Below, piece by piece: positions 6,424-6,445 of a DNA stretch of 6,445 bases; within the stretch, counting starts at the first letter, position 1, and each line of letters opens with the position of its first letter. Position numbers and translations under genes: made by a program. Under the pieces are notes generated by a model. The model was not told the origin of the DNA. It saw nothing but the letters and a program-made list of their open reading frames with translations, and made no database searches. This stretch comes from JAGQTE01 sp964648005 (GTDB lineage Bacteria; Actinomycetota; Acidimicrobiia; Acidimicrobiales; Acidimicrobilacustridaceae): the NCBI GenBank assembly GCA_964648005.1, contig CAZYKR010000251.1, positions 1 to 6,445 of the forward strand. The letters are read 5' to 3'.

Positions 6424-6445
6424 GTGAAGCCCGGCATGCGCGGCG
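6424..6445 (+). CDS. Possible start of a further gene, cut by the window edge
   Basis: GTG at 6424 opens a frame reading MKPGMRG up to the last base. It is 9 nt after the amidohydrolase stop, and the hexamer GATGAT (6410-6415) ends 8 nt upstream, the same -10-to-start spacing seen at two other genes here. An alternative is the ATG at 6411, overlapping the amidohydrolase stop as ATGA and also open to the edge (MILWCEARHAR). Too little sequence is visible to choose or to name a product, and there may be no gene at all. Confidence 0.25.

Overview
This window is strongly G+C-rich chromosomal DNA with the codon use of a high-GC actinobacterium: G or C at almost every third codon position, frequent GTG starts, and long spurious open frames opposite real genes. 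The gene families (a mycobacterial-type large arylsulfatase, a DapB-N/DAP_DH_C-like oxidoreductase, a YtcJ-type amidohydrolase) and several leaderless-looking starts suit Actinomycetota, perhaps Acidimicrobiia or a mycobacterium relative. That placement is an inference; there is no rRNA or other marker gene here.

Layout, left to right. (1) The C-terminal part of an arylsulfatase (+), whose N-terminus lies beyond the left edge. (2) Only 14 nt downstream, a small lipoprotein (+) whose C-terminal half resembles the P1 head subdomain of the protein-export factor SecD. (3) A classical short-chain dehydrogenase (-), convergent with the lipoprotein. (4) A small class I SAM-dependent methyltransferase (+), divergent from the dehydrogenase across a 48-nt spacer holding overlapping -10-like elements. 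(5) An 85-nt convergent spacer with four copies of a 15-bp tandem repeat. (6) A 358-residue NAD(P)-binding oxidoreductase of the dihydrodipicolinate-reductase-N / diaminopentanoate-dehydrogenase-C type (-). (7) A YtcJ/amidohydrolase-3 metal-dependent hydrolase (+), divergent from (6) across 56 nt. (8) Possibly the first codons of another gene at the right edge.

No single pathway is evident. The mix of sulfatase, SDR, DapB-like oxidoreductase and amidohydrolase fits scavenging or turnover of small organic molecules, but the only arrangement that suggests co-expression is the sulfatase-lipoprotein pair. The two divergent pairs could share regulation through their short spacers. There is no RNA gene, CRISPR array, insertion sequence, phage gene or defence system, and no gene-free stretch above 300 nt. 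The least explained items are the stand-alone SecD-head lipoprotein, the 15-bp tandem repeat and the 11-mer shared by both divergent spacers. I see no convincing undescribed multi-gene system.
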